Source: Berghia stephanieae
Lineage: Eukaryota > Mollusca > Gastropoda > Nudibranchia > Aeolidiidae
Direction: 5' to 3'
NCBI GenBank assembly: GCA_034508935.3
Contig: CM067443.1
Span: 125,163,172 to 125,227,171 of the forward strand
Length of the DNA stretch: 64,000 bases
Positions 10,386 to 20,816 of the stretch are shown here, piece by piece (position 1 is the stretch's first letter; every line of letters begins with the position of its first letter). Made by a program: the position numbers and the translations under genes. The notes below the pieces were generated by a model. That model searched no databases. It saw only the letters and a program-made list of their open reading frames with translations, and was not told the origin of the DNA.

Positions 10386-10689
10386 CGGTTTTAAAGTGGA
10401 AATGGTCAAAATGATCAAATTTCAGTTTTTGGTTGTTTCATAAACTACAATCAGTTTTCTACCTGAAAACATAATAATTCAACACAAGTATTGACGATAA
10501 GCTATATATATTTAAAGTTTAAAAAAAAACTATCGGTGAAATATTCAAAACAAGAATTGACTTTCTCTCATTTCCAAGGCTGCACTTGCCAATACTAGTT
10601 AATAACAAATACTTTGACCTCAAACTTTAGCCTCGTTGGTTTTTAAAGTTCGTGTTGCTCTACTTATCACTGATGCACTTTTAGCACTC
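10386..10689. other. No gene recognised
   Basis: Possibly the interior of a K-bounded element (10307-11767). No coding frame is recognised. Confidence 0.4.
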
Positions 10690-10702
10690 TCTCTCTCTCT
10701 CT

Positions 10703-10745
<43 letters not shown>

Positions 10746-11109
10746 CAACCACCACCACCGCATCTTCATCACGACCACTACTACTACAATCACCACCACC
10801 ACCTCATCAACATTGGCACTACTACTTCAACCACCACCACCACATCATTATCACTACTACTACAACCACCACCACCACCACATCATCATCACTACCACTA
10901 CTACTACAACCACCACCACCACATCGTCAAAACTACTACAACCACTACCACTACATCATCATTACTACTACAACCACCCACACAACATCATCACCAATAC
11001 TACAACCACTGCCACTACTACAACCACAGTCACCACCACCACCACCACCACATCATCATCACTACCACTACTACTACTAAAACAACCATTATGACATCAT
11101 CATCATCAT

Positions 11110-11144
<35 letters not shown>

Positions 11145-11175
11145 TACTACTACTACTAATACTACTACTACTACG

Positions 11176-11222
<47 letters not shown>

Positions 11223-11250
11223 AACCACCAACACAACATCATCCTCACTA
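10690..11250. repeat. Compound microsatellite (CT)n-(CA)n-(ACC/ACT/ATC)n
   Basis: It begins with CT and CA dinucleotide runs (to about 10743). Some 500 bp of interspersed ACC, ACT, ATC and TAC triplets follow, including a pure (CTA)n stretch at 11110-11220. The open frame through it encodes only low-complexity H/T/S sequence and is rejected as a gene. Confidence 0.95.
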
Positions 11251-11730
11251 CCATCATTATGTTTTGGAGCTTTTCTTCACTTGAAATAAGGAAACTTTGG
11301 GGTTGTATTTGGTAATGTGCTCATATATCAGAAAATATTTGTAATCATTTATCTATTTCGATCTATACAATATGTAAACACAATACCAAATATCATCCCA
11401 ATTCCCTTTTTGTGTGTGCGGAAATTCCTCTTTCGGTATTGAAATTCCTCCGAGTGGTGTCTGAAATTCCTGTGAGTCAAATTGAAAATTGGCGTCTCTG
11501 CAAATTTTACTATTCCCGTATCTGAGGAGTTATCTTTGCCCATTGATTTGATTATGTGTGGAAACGGTGCCTCAATTCAAAGTCGATTTTCTCAAAACTT
11601 GGTTTTTACACTCTCCCTATGTCAAACGGTCATAGTTGGGCAATGAATAATCAGAATTGTATAAATTTGGTATCAAAATTTTAAGCATAATATAAGCTAT
11701 GATTGTCTACCAAAAACCCAAAATTGAAAA
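11251..11730. other. No gene recognised
   Basis: AT-rich, with three related GAAATTCCT motifs at 11420-11475 (a short local repeat). No gene recognised. Confidence 0.5.
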
Positions 11731-11767
11731 ATCCGACTTAATACCGTTTCGAGGCGGAGGGTCACAA
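11731..11767 (-). repeat. Repeat K, right copy (inverted)
   Basis: ATCCGACTTAATACCGTTTC then GAGGCGGAGGGTCACA is the inverse of the core at 10340-10375 with few mismatches. The two copies could be the ends of one 1.46-kb element. Confidence 0.65.
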
Positions 11768-11957
11768 TATGGAACACATGTTGAGGCAACGTGATGTTTT
11801 CAGTGACACAAACTTTGACAAACTGTCGGGTATAACTGATTCATAAAAAATACAACAAAAAACAAAAAAACAAACACAACATGTCAGACAGGTGAGTAAC
11901 CCATTGACCACTTGAGACCATGACGTATTACATATTATCGTGGTACTGTCTCAGGCT
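11768..11957. other. No gene recognised
   Basis: Short spacer. It includes an A-rich patch at 11845-11880. Confidence 0.5.
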
Positions 11958-12201
11958 TTTTTACCCTCTCCTTACCACCTAAAGCAAAATCGTCACACTT
12001 GTTACGACACAATATACATTTTTTTCTTATTCAGATTTATTTTGTTCATCACAAACTTTGAATAATGATCTTTGTTTGATTAATAAGAACATAAAGTTGT
12101 TTTATAAAGAGCTTTTTTTTAGATTAAAGAATCAATTTTCCTGCTGGGTAAGCCTGTCATTTTGGGGAAATACTGAAATTTATCGGTAAGGAGATAGTTA
12201 C
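11958..12201 (-). mobile_element. MITE F, copy 3 (inverted, diverged)
   Basis: The left end TTTACCCTCTCCTTACCACC is the inverse of F's right end. The right end GGTAAGGAGATAGTTA is the inverse of its left end. The interior is poorly conserved (AAAATCGTCACAC, ATCACAAACTTTG). Confidence 0.65.
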
Positions 12202-13113
12202 ACGAGACGAGTCAGTGACTGATAACATTACGTTGTGCTCCAAATAAGTAATCATAAATCAAATAAGTCAAGTAATCCCAGACCAAGAAATCTCATTATC
12301 GACATACCTAGTCTGTCTTCTAAACCGATCCCTTGAAAACTCTGCTGCTGTTATCCACTCAACACTCTTATCTAGGTCACAATATCAATATGTCACAGCC
12401 GTTTAAATAGGGCCCAAACTTTCAGTTTAGTTACTTCTTCCCTCACTGGCTACCGTCAAGTAATGTAAACAATCCACCGTCAACCACAGTGATAACACCT
12501 GTCAAGACGGGGTGCAAGGGCAATAAATTATGTCTGCAGGTAAATCTCATCGCTTTGAATTTCTCTCAGGCAGAGAGTAGTAGAAATTTCATCAAAATAC
12601 TCAATTTTGTCAGCCTGTTGTGGACGCAGCATCTTTTTCATAATTTTCAAACATATATGGATACAAAGACCAGCTTTTCCTCTACAAGATGCAATTATTT
12701 TTGTTTACATCATTAAATGATAAGTTTGTGTTTTGCTCTTTTGAATAATCAGAGTTTTTTATGAAATAAATATTAAAATTATAAGTTTAAGAAATATTTA
12801 AAAATTCAAAATATCAAACCAACACTTTTTACCATCAAGTGTGAGGGATCAGAGAAAAGTAGATAAAATTATCTTTCATTTGATATATACTTTATTATGT
12901 AGATTCAGGGATTTAAGAATAGAGGGTGTGGAAAGGAATCTCAATAATTATTTTTGTTACCAACAAAGAGGAGAATATTTCATGATATTTTAGAAACCCA
13001 ATAATAAATCTAGATAGTGATGATAAGAGACATTTATTTAATTTGATTTCATTGAATTTAAGCGGAAATTTTAGATATTTCTTAAATTTACTTATTTAAG
13101 TTCTGTTCGGGTC
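12202..13113. other. AT-rich stretch, no gene recognised
   Basis: A 75-codon open frame at 12489-12716 has no recognisable similarity. Nothing else is identifiable. Confidence 0.5.
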
Positions 13114-13365
13114 ATGGAGAGACACACTGAAGACGGTCATCACACCAGTACAAATGAAATATGTCGAATTTGTTGTGAAAGAGTACAGAGCCGTGCTGAG
13201 AGGATTAAAATACTCTAGACGTTATCAACAATTGACTATAAATATAAATGTGAAATTCTGACATATTTAAATATTTCAATTTGCGAGAAATGTATCTCAC
13301 TGGTACATAATTTAAAGAAATGCGATGCAGGTATTGATACCTTTGGTTCAATGAGAAAACTCTGA
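13114..13365 (+). pseudogene. Possible remnant of a CxxC/CxxC zinc-binding domain
   Basis: Reading from ATG 13114, the frame gives a Cys-rich stretch: STNEICRICCERVQSRAER, then an in-frame TAG at 13216-13218, then TIDYKYKCEILTYLNISICE and KCISLVHNLKKCDAG before TGA at 13363. Cysteine spacing (CRIC about 43 residues before CEKC) resembles ZAD-like or other treble-clef domains found at the N-termini of some transposase-derived proteins. That is only a resemblance. One internal stop and no recognised neighbours suggest a decayed exon or transposon piece. Confidence 0.25.
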
Positions 13366-14084
13366 ACAAGAAACAATACTTAATGAGGTGAATATGATCC
13401 TAATATTTCACCAATGTTGTGCTATATGCAGTCTATATGGCACCCAATTAAAAGAGGTGCAGGTCAAGTACATAGAAAAAGTAATGGGCTTAGATATCTC
13501 AAAAATAAGTTTATGAAAATTATAAGAACTCTTTAAGATTTTCTTAGTGGTTTTGATTGTCTTTAAATGAATGTCCTTATATATATAACAATTTTTAATG
13601 GAATTCTTATAATTCGTTGATTCTGGGATCAATATAAGTGAATCACATTTGACTATGTTTCTGGTTTATTACAAAATGTCTATTAAGACAATGCTGTGAT
13701 TGGATTTCAGTTTTACCTTACGCAAAATCCTAACTTTTACGTACAGGTGAACTGATATCTCAAAAACGCCTCAATCTACTGGTATAAAATTTATATGTCT
13801 ACATTCTACAGATATTCAACATCATTTCCATTACTTTTGTTTAAAAATCTTAAGTGTTGAACGTGTTAAAATATTCTCTTAAAAATTTTAATTCACTTAA
13901 ATTTATGTATCAATTTCATGGGTTATCCCTCTTGCTTTTTAACAACATCATAATAATGATTAAATAATCAATAAAAACTCTGTTAATAAACTGTTTTGTA
14001 GTATAAAAATATTTTTGCTACGCTTAATAACGGCAATACTACATTAGTTTGAAATTCAGAAAAAATCGATCAAAACGGCGAAAA
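13366..14084. other. Very AT-rich stretch, no gene recognised
   Basis: No feature recognised. The sharp rise in GC content begins at about 14085, with the LINE. Confidence 0.5.
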
Positions 14085-14152
14085 ATTTGTCTCCCTCTCT
14101 CAGTGTAAAGCTATGACTCATCATCACTAGACTGGCAGCAGCTTCTTATGGT

Positions 14153-15049
14153 TCACACTATTATGTTATGACGATCGACCCAATCAGCAAAGTCCGGTCC
14201 GCATTCGTGCACCGTCGCGAACCCGCCTGGTAGCATCGTCACAACACACCTTTCGACTAGATGCTCTGCCGTTTCGGGTTCTTGCCCACAGCGTGGACAT
14301 AAAGGACAGGAAGTTAGACCCCACTGATGTAACGCACCGGCCGTTAGGCAGCTCCTCGACCGAAGCCGATTCGCAGCTACCCAGTGTCTCCTCTTACTGG
14401 TATCAAAGCCTGGCAACTTCTCACCAAGCTTAGAGGAGTGTAGGTCCCCGCCCCCACGAGGGATTGAATTCGTCCAAACCGACTTCCATCTCGTATGTGC
14501 AGCTCTGTCCGTAGTCAGGGATTCTGCGTACAAGGGTTGCCGGGACTTATTTCGGCTCGAAACGGGGGCACCGTTCATTATGCGCATGAGAGGGGTATCC
14601 CCATTCCCTCTCTCTTTGATCTTACTCAGCCAGTTTCCCGTAATGGTCTCCCTCCGGACATCGGGGGGCTGGATCGCTGCCATCACCGGGCCCCATTCTC
14701 TAGGGGTTGTTGCTATCGTTCCCGACACTATGTGCATCGACTTGCGAAGTTTTACATCCACCTTCTCAACGTTTCTGCTTCTACCCCACACTGGAGCGCA
14801 ATACTCCGCGGTGGAATAGCATAGTGCCAGGGCGGATGTTCTCAGGAGCGCTTGGCTAGCGCCCCAAGTCGATCCCGCCAGCTTCCTCAGAAGACTATTC
14901 CGCTTCTCTATCTTCCGGGCAACCCCTTCGAGATGAACCCGATAGGTAAGACTGCGATCCAGCGTCACCCCTAGGTATTTTGGACGCGGCTCATATGGGA
15001 GTGGCTGGTCCCCGACTAGGACATTCAGTTTACGGGTGTGGCCAACCAC
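14153..15049 (-). CDS. LINE reverse transcriptase, C-terminal part in shifted frame
   Basis: This frame continues the reverse transcriptase after a one-step frame change near 15040-15055 (20-bp overlap). The thumb is visible as PKYLGVTLDRSLTYRVHLE and SALALCYSTAEYCAPVWGRS. It ends in a zinc-knuckle-like motif, CPLCPRCGQEPETAEHLVERC shortened here to CPRC...HLVERC, typical of Jockey-like C-termini. There is no RNase H. The called start is only where the frame opens, not a true initiation codon. The frameshift makes the element non-functional unless it is a sequencing error. Confidence 0.82.
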   Translation of the reverse strand: MVGHTRKLNVLVGDQPLPYEPRPKYLGVTLDRSLTYRVHLEGVARKIEKRNSLLRKLAGSTWGASQALLRTSALALCYSTAEYCAPVWGRSRNVEKVDVKLRKSMHIVSGTIATTPREWGPVMAAIQPPDVRRETITGNWLSKIKERGNGDTPLMRIMNGAPVSSRNKSRQPLYAESLTTDRAAHTRWKSVWTNSIPRGGGDLHSSKLGEKLPGFDTSKRRHWVAANRLRSRSCLTAGALHQWGLTSCPLCPRCGQEPETAEHLVERCVVTMLPGGFATVHECGPDFADWVDRHNIIV

Positions 15050-17285
15050 TGCATAAGTGAAATGCAGTGGCCACGGTTTTTGAAGTGTTCATCTTCAGGT
15101 ACCACTTGTCAAAGTAGGATTTGAGTCTGGTGACGTCCTCGCTGAGTACGCTCTCGAGACGGGTCCACACTTTACTCTGAGTAACGAGTGCCCAGTCGTC
15201 TGCGTATCCCAGCCTCAGGGAGGAAGTGTTCGGCATATCGCTAATGTAAACGTTAAACAACATTGGCGCAAGTACCGACCCCTGAGGGACCCCATTCTTC
15301 AATTTCCTAACTTTGCTCGTGACGTCTCCCAGCGCGACGTGGAATTGCCTTTCCCCTAAGATCGAAGAGAACAACTTCAAGGTCTTTTTGCACCTTATGA
15401 TTTTTGCAAGTTTGAGCATTAACCCATCGCACCAGACCGTATCGTACGCCGCTGATAGGTCTATAAACACAGCACCTGTTTGCTGTTTTCTCTCGAACCC
15501 GTGCTCAATATGCTCTGTAAGGGCAATGACCTGCTCCGTGGTGCACCTCCCTTCCCTGAAGCCTGCCTGCTCAGGTGGCAGGGCAGCGTCTAGGACCGGC
15601 CCCCATCGGTTTAATAGAACACGCTCCAACAGTTTGTAAAGACAGCTCAGCAGCGATATGGGTCTGTAACTGTCTGCCTCCTTCGCCGGCTTCCCTGGCT
15701 TCAGGATGGCAACTATCTTCGCATGCTTCCACACTTGTGGAAGCTTTCCGTTTGCAAGGATGTCAGACATTGCCTCTGCTAGCCAGGCCCGTGCCCTGGG
15801 GCCCAGATGCGTCACCATATCGGGATATACACCATCTATCCCAGCTGCTTTGCCGTTCTTCACTTCGCTAATGGCTGCACCCACTTCTCGGGGACTGAAC
15901 GGGGCCGTCCAGTCCGACTCCTCCGCAGGTAGCGAGTCCAAAATCGTACGGTACGCCTTGCGGACACCGCGCTCAAAAGCCTGATTAGGGACCCGCTTGT
16001 TACGGTTCTTAATATTCTTGGCAATTGTGTCTGCCTCGCATTCCGGTGCAGCCTTCGCGAAATTCCGATCTGGGTCCAATTTCTTTATCAAACGCCAAGC
16101 GTGGCGGCTGGAGTGTGTAAAGTCGAGACTTTCCACGGTCTCCTGCCACCGTTGCTTCCTTCCCTCTGCCAGAGACTGGAGTAGTCTATCGGCTGTGTCC
16201 TGGGACTGGGTCTGCTGGTACTCTCGGTACAGCTCTTCCGACTCTGCTGTCCAGCAAGGGGTGTAGAATTTCCGTTTGCCCCGTGGAATAGAGCGTTGAG
16301 CGCTCTTAACCAGTAGCCTACTAAATCTGGTTATATTCTTGGACTTGGGAGGAATGGCAGGGCAGACCTGCTCGATATAGGAACTGAATTCCTCCCAGTC
16401 AGCCTTCCTGAAATTCCATCTGCAAAGTGGGAGAGACTGCACCCTCGGTATTGTCACCCCAGCTGTGACAAGAACCGGCCTGTGCTGGCTATGCGGAAAG
16501 TCCCCGAGGACTGTCCGCTTCACCTGCAACGGTTCACCGTTCGCGCTTTTCGTTACGAGGGTGAGGTCTGGAGTATACTCCTTCTTATGGCGGGTACCCC
16601 GGAAGGTACCCTTGGCTGTAGGATCGTACACTAGGTGTAGATCATTACAGTCCATCCATGAGCGGAGTTGTCTTCCTGCCTCATTGCAGTCTCGGTAGCC
16701 CCATTCGTGATGGTGGCTATTAAAGTCTCCCAGACAGATGGAAGGATGGCTGACCACCGGTACCGGTGGTGTAGTCCAAGTCGCTCTAGGTGGTTTGTAT
16801 ATATTATGCAAACACAGTCCACCTACTTCCACGGAAATTCGGTTCACCCCATTGCTGTCCGTTACGCTCTCAATGACCCTTACCTTCGATGGCTCTTTAG
16901 CGTAAACGCTAACCCCTCCTTTGAGCCTCGAGGTGTCCTCGCGTTGGACCACCGTATAGCCTGGGATCTGGAATCGGGAAGATTGCGCGCCTGAATAAAG
17001 GTGGGTCTCCTGTAAAAGGAGGATATCAACGCAATGAACGGCCAGTAGCTTTGATAAAAGCTCATTTTTTGCCATACTCTGGCTCTCGACGTTCAGGGAC
17101 AATATACGCGTCAGCTCGCCATCCCCGCCGTCGCATTTTCCGATCGGCAGGCCGCGAATCGATTGATGCATGGGACGTTTGCTTTTTTCTCGGACGTGCC
17201 GACGACCCTGGCGACACGAACGCGGTATTATTTGGCTAGGCGGCAGACCGCTTCGCCATTGACGGGACTGATTGGGACTCGACAT
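15030..17285 (-). CDS. LINE endonuclease-reverse transcriptase, N-terminal and catalytic part
   Basis: The 751-codon frame starts with an APE-like endonuclease: RILSLNVESQS, LLLQETHL, SICLGDFNSHH, YTPDLTLVT and HSQHRPVLV. The last motif is usually S-D-H; here the aspartate is Q, which may harm nicking. The reverse transcriptase follows: GKAAGIDGVYPDM, SYRPISLLSCLYKLLERVL, PEQAGFREGRCTTEQV, GAVFIDLSAAYDTV, NGVPQGSVLAPMLF and the catalytic LGYADDWALV. The frame ends at MNTSKTVATAFHL followed by an out-of-register tail, where the downstream frame takes over. This protein would nick target DNA and prime reverse transcription there. Clade within Jockey/I is not settled. Confidence 0.88.
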   Translation of the reverse strand: MSSPNQSRQWRSGLPPSQIIPRSCRQGRRHVREKSKRPMHQSIRGLPIGKCDGGDGELTRILSLNVESQSMAKNELLSKLLAVHCVDILLLQETHLYSGAQSSRFQIPGYTVVQREDTSRLKGGVSVYAKEPSKVRVIESVTDSNGVNRISVEVGGLCLHNIYKPPRATWTTPPVPVVSHPSICLGDFNSHHHEWGYRDCNEAGRQLRSWMDCNDLHLVYDPTAKGTFRGTRHKKEYTPDLTLVTKSANGEPLQVKRTVLGDFPHSQHRPVLVTAGVTIPRVQSLPLCRWNFRKADWEEFSSYIEQVCPAIPPKSKNITRFSRLLVKSAQRSIPRGKRKFYTPCWTAESEELYREYQQTQSQDTADRLLQSLAEGRKQRWQETVESLDFTHSSRHAWRLIKKLDPDRNFAKAAPECEADTIAKNIKNRNKRVPNQAFERGVRKAYRTILDSLPAEESDWTAPFSPREVGAAISEVKNGKAAGIDGVYPDMVTHLGPRARAWLAEAMSDILANGKLPQVWKHAKIVAILKPGKPAKEADSYRPISLLSCLYKLLERVLLNRWGPVLDAALPPEQAGFREGRCTTEQVIALTEHIEHGFERKQQTGAVFIDLSAAYDTVWCDGLMLKLAKIIRCKKTLKLFSSILGERQFHVALGDVTSKVRKLKNGVPQGSVLAPMLFNVYISDMPNTSSLRLGYADDWALVTQSKVWTRLESVLSEDVTRLKSYFDKWYLKMNTSKTVATAFHLCSGWPHP

Positions 17286-17520
17286 AAGGACAATAGTGTG
17301 GCGCCCGGGATAGGGCTGCTATTCGGGCACCGGGTTTGGATCAAATTTAGTCACACACCGGGGCGAGCAGCTCATGTGGCTCGTTGGCTCGATACCCGGG
17401 ATGGTCTCGTGACGGTCGACCGGGATTTACACCTTTGCCCTCCCGTGTGCCTCAAGCCCCTCACCAACTGCAAGGTAAAGATCCACGAGGGGGACTAGAC
17501 TGGCTAGATTTACCTGGCGA

Positions 17521-17756
17521 ACTAAACTGAAAGCAATAAACGCCTGTGATGTATGTCAAGCTAGTGTTGTCGGGACTGAGAGAGAAAGACCATTATTTAC
17601 CTGCATGATCAGCGCTTGGAGACTTCAGTAAAACTGAGTTAGAACACGGGGTGAAACTAAAGGTAGACAAATCGAGAGCATTTCGGAAGTTTTAAGTAAA
17701 TAAGTAAATAAAAACGTCTTATTGATACAATGCGTTGAGGTAAAATACTCACTACA
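17521..17756. other. No gene recognised
   Basis: Short spacer between the LINE and the B array. Confidence 0.5.
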
Positions 17757-18755
17757 TCGGTCAGCCGGATATAACGTGCCAATACACAAAACTATGTGTA
17801 ACCTTGGATGTTTATATTCTAAGTGATAGAAATTAGTGAGAACTCATAATTAAAATGGCTCTCTAAAACCAATAACAAATAGCTGAGTGACGTTTCGTCT
17901 ATAGATAATATAGATAGTTCGAAGATGACTTCACTCATGTCTTTGTTATTGTTTTTTGTCATCCGCGTTTATGAGTAATGCTCACTGAACTGTATTAACC
18001 CGACTATAAACGTACATGGATACACACTGTTTTGTGTGTTGGTCCGTTATACTTCCGGATGGCAATGTTATGAGCTTCTCAGCCAAGCGCATACTATCTA
18101 TAGACGAAACGTCACTCAGCTATTTGTTATTGATTTTAGAGAGCCATTTTAATTATGAGTTCTCACTAATTTCTATCACTTAGAATATGAGTACTTCTCA
18201 CTAAACTGTATAAACCAGACTATAGATAGTATGCGCTTGGCTAAGAAGCTCATAACATTGCCATCCGGAAGTATAACGGACCAGCACACAAAACTGTGTG
18301 TATCCATAAGCGTTTATAGTCAGGTTAATACAGTTCAGTGAGCATTACTCAGAAACGCAGATGGCAAAAACAATAACAAAGACCTGAGTGACGTCATCTT
18401 CGAACTATCTATAAACCTTCAAAGTTACAATTTTGAGCGTAGGCCAGTTTTACTTCCGGATGGCAATGTTGTGAACTTCTTAGCCAAGTGCATACTATCT
18501 ATAGATAGTATGCACTTGGCTAAGAAGCTCATAACGTTGCCATCCGGAAGTATAACGGACCAACACACAAAACTGTGTATATCCATGAAGTTTTTAGTCG
18601 GGTTAATACAGTTCAGTGAGCATTACTCATAAACGCGGATGGCAAAAACAATAACAAAGACCTGAGTGACGTCCTCTGCAAACAATCTATAGATAGTTCG
18701 AAGATGACGTTACTCCGGTCTTGTTATTGTTTTTTGCCATCCACGTTTATAAAAA
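17757..18755. repeat. Array of repeat-B modules in alternating orientations
   Basis: At least six pieces of a module of about 195 bp whose ends are CTATAGATAGT and ACTATCTATAG. Order: a divergent B variant (17757-17903, plus), B (17904-18103, minus), part of the variant (18103-18187, minus), a B fragment, B (18219-18413, plus), a B end (18450-18504, minus), B (18500-18698, plus), and a B start (18688-18755, minus). Module landmarks are GCCATCCGGAAGTATAACGG, CCAACACACAAAACTGTG, TTAATACAGTTCAGTGAGCA and GACCTGAGTGACGTCATC. Head-to-head pairs make long hairpins. No coding capacity. Confidence 0.85.
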
Positions 18756-19253
18756 CATCTCAGGAATTGAAAAGTTATACTGCAGTCATTCTCGTATAGT
18801 TTATTTCTAATCCATTTGTAACGCAAGAGGTGAGAGAAAAACTTGCGTAACCATCCAGTTATTATCATAATACAATATGATTATCAAATTATAAGAAAGG
18901 ATTGCGAATAACTTCGGTATCTATAGTGTTGATGAAAAATTATAAAGTAGGTCGAAAAACAAACCAAAAGACTGAAGGCAACGTTGATGATTTTGTAGTA
19001 CTAATAGGATATTGGCTTTTCTGCACTTTGATAACTATAATATCATTACAGGAATGACGATTTATTGGGCGATGCGCTATGATAACTATTCATCAATTCT
19101 TCCACCCATTTCCAGTTTTTCAATAATATATTAATTTATTGTTCGTGGCTGGATAAGAAAGGAAATCTCACCCACCACCCCCTTCCCTATTCAAGAGAAA
19201 AGATAAATAACCAACCACCTATCACAACAACATAATGAAACGAAAAAAGGAAC

Positions 19254-19254
<1 letters not shown>
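18756..19254. other. No gene recognised
   Basis: AT-rich. Nothing identifiable. Confidence 0.5.
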
Positions 19255-19291
<37 letters not shown>

Positions 19292-19333
19292 ACTCCTCCC
19301 CCCCCCCCCAAAAAAAAAAAAAAAAAAAAAAAA
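19255..19333. repeat. A run / C run / A run
   Basis: About 33 A, then CCACTCCTCCC with a C run, then about 24 A. The open frame through it is low complexity. Confidence 0.9.
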
Positions 19334-19760
19334 TTAAAAATAAATAAAAGTAACAAAAACATTTCTTAGATTTATAATTTAAAATGTGATAATTGGAGGA
19401 AGGCTTTTCAAATGTATTATCAATTTTTCTTGCAAAGTTGGTTAAAGCAGAATTGGTACAAAACAATGAAAAAAAAAAGATAGATCTTTCTAAGCACTGA
19501 AAATTCTGGGGACATCAATTAATATTTAACAAAATTATAAGAGCATAGACTTATCCCTGTAATCTCTTCAAGCAAGAGCTATCACTGAGATTATCACGTG
19601 AACACCCATGCACAGTAAACTTAGAAGTACGAGTCGGTAGCATGACCTGATTTCAAGAACAGACTAAATCAACACTCCACCACTTTGACTTGACAGTGAT
19701 CAAAACAATACTCTGGTACTGTTCATCGTCTAACCCCAATCGACTTGAGTTCCCATTTCA
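19334..19760. other. No gene recognised
   Basis: Nothing identifiable. Confidence 0.5.
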
Positions 19761-19773
19761 TTTGAAAAGGTGT

Positions 19774-20320
19774 TTGTTTGTTTGTCTTTAAGGGTTTTAC
19801 GGTGCTTGAAACACATTTGGGTTATATCAGTGCCAGTAAAAAGGAAGGAAATTGGATAGGAAAAAAACCCATTCTAGATGTACAATTAAAAGGACTTGAG
19901 GAAAAAGTAAGACAAAGGGGAATGGTACAAAAAGGGAACGGATGAAGATTCCAAGAGCACATTATCAGTGTACTTAGTTTGAGATCACCTAAAAGTCTCA
20001 CCCATACACCAGCACGAAGATCCTCCTAAGAGGAATACACTCAAATGTTTACAAATCACATGTTAAAAATAAAAATAAATAAAAATAGCAGTACAGAATA
20101 GAGAGATGATTTACGAGGAAAAAAATAACATCTCCCAAAACTATAACAATACATTCAACTGTTTCCCTCCCAGCCAAGGACTCCGGTCAGGGTCAGGACA
20201 AAACTAATTCATCTCATTCCAAGACAAAGACAGAAAGCAATTGGAAAACAGATACATAAGGATAGAAGACACAACAAGTACCTCCCTGACAACTATTGGA
20301 GGTCAGGAACCCCACTCAGG
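19774..20320 (-). repeat. Retroposon D, copy 2, with 13-bp target duplication
   Basis: A full D copy bounded on both sides by TTTGAAAAGGTGT (19761-19773 and 20321-20333). On the element strand the 3' end is GTAAAACCCTTAAAGAC plus (AAAC)n, and the 5' end begins CCTGAGTGGGGTTCC. Variable-length target duplication and an A-rich tail are hallmarks of LINE-mobilised retroposition. No tRNA-type promoter boxes were recognised at the 5' end, so the class is open. Confidence 0.85.
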
Positions 20321-20333
20321 TTTGAAAAGGTGT

Positions 20334-20809
20334 ACACAGTGCTTGACACAGCAGATAGAAATATACAAGAAAAAAACATTCAAAAAAAATAAGCCTGTCT
20401 CGAAACAGTGCCAGACAAAGGAGATAGATAAATACCACACAAAATTTTTTAAAAATGAAATAAATATATGAAATTATATATATATATGTATCCCATCAAA
20501 GCAGCCTACTTCGAATGGGAAGGCAGGCTTAATTTTTATGATTTTCATTTATTATACTCTTCTATCTGCTTTGTTTGGCATTCGTTCATGCACACAGAGC
20601 TTTATCTTACACCAGTGCTTCCAATATTTTGTTTGTATCTTTGTCTCTTGAACTTCTTGTAAACCACAACTAACACATGCAACACATGGTCTCAATATAC
20701 CATTGGCGTCTCAGGTGTCTGCAGTTGGTAAATGGACAACCTTTGACTTTTATATGAAGTCTCCCCGAGTTCGAACATCTGTCTCGGTACCCTGGCGTTA
20801 AGCCATTGA
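20334..20809. other. No gene recognised
   Basis: No gene is recognised. Around 20345-20430 there are two similar pieces, GTGCTTGACACAGCAGATAG and CAGTGCCAGACAAAGGAGAT, a weak direct repeat also echoed near 55.72 kb. Confidence 0.4.
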
Positions 20810-20816
20810 TTGGAAA

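Larger units (their letters stand above)
14085..17520 (-). mobile_element. Jockey/I-superfamily LINE, nearly full length
   Basis: A GC- and CpG-rich block in AT-rich surroundings, containing the two coding segments at 15030-17285 and 14153-15049 on the minus strand. About 235 bp beyond the first coding segment (17286-17520) stays GC-rich and probably is 5' leader. About 65 bp after the last stop is 3' leader. Edges are set by composition, since no target duplication was found. No separate gag-like ORF1 is visible. The retained CpG content suggests a young or unmethylated copy. Confidence 0.75.

Noticed and set aside
10636-11094. 152-codon frame rich in T and H
   Set aside because: It is the translation of the compound CA/ACC/ACT microsatellite.
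15313-17498. Several plus-strand frames of 60-110 codons
   Set aside because: They are shadows of the GC-rich LINE coding sequence on the minus strand.
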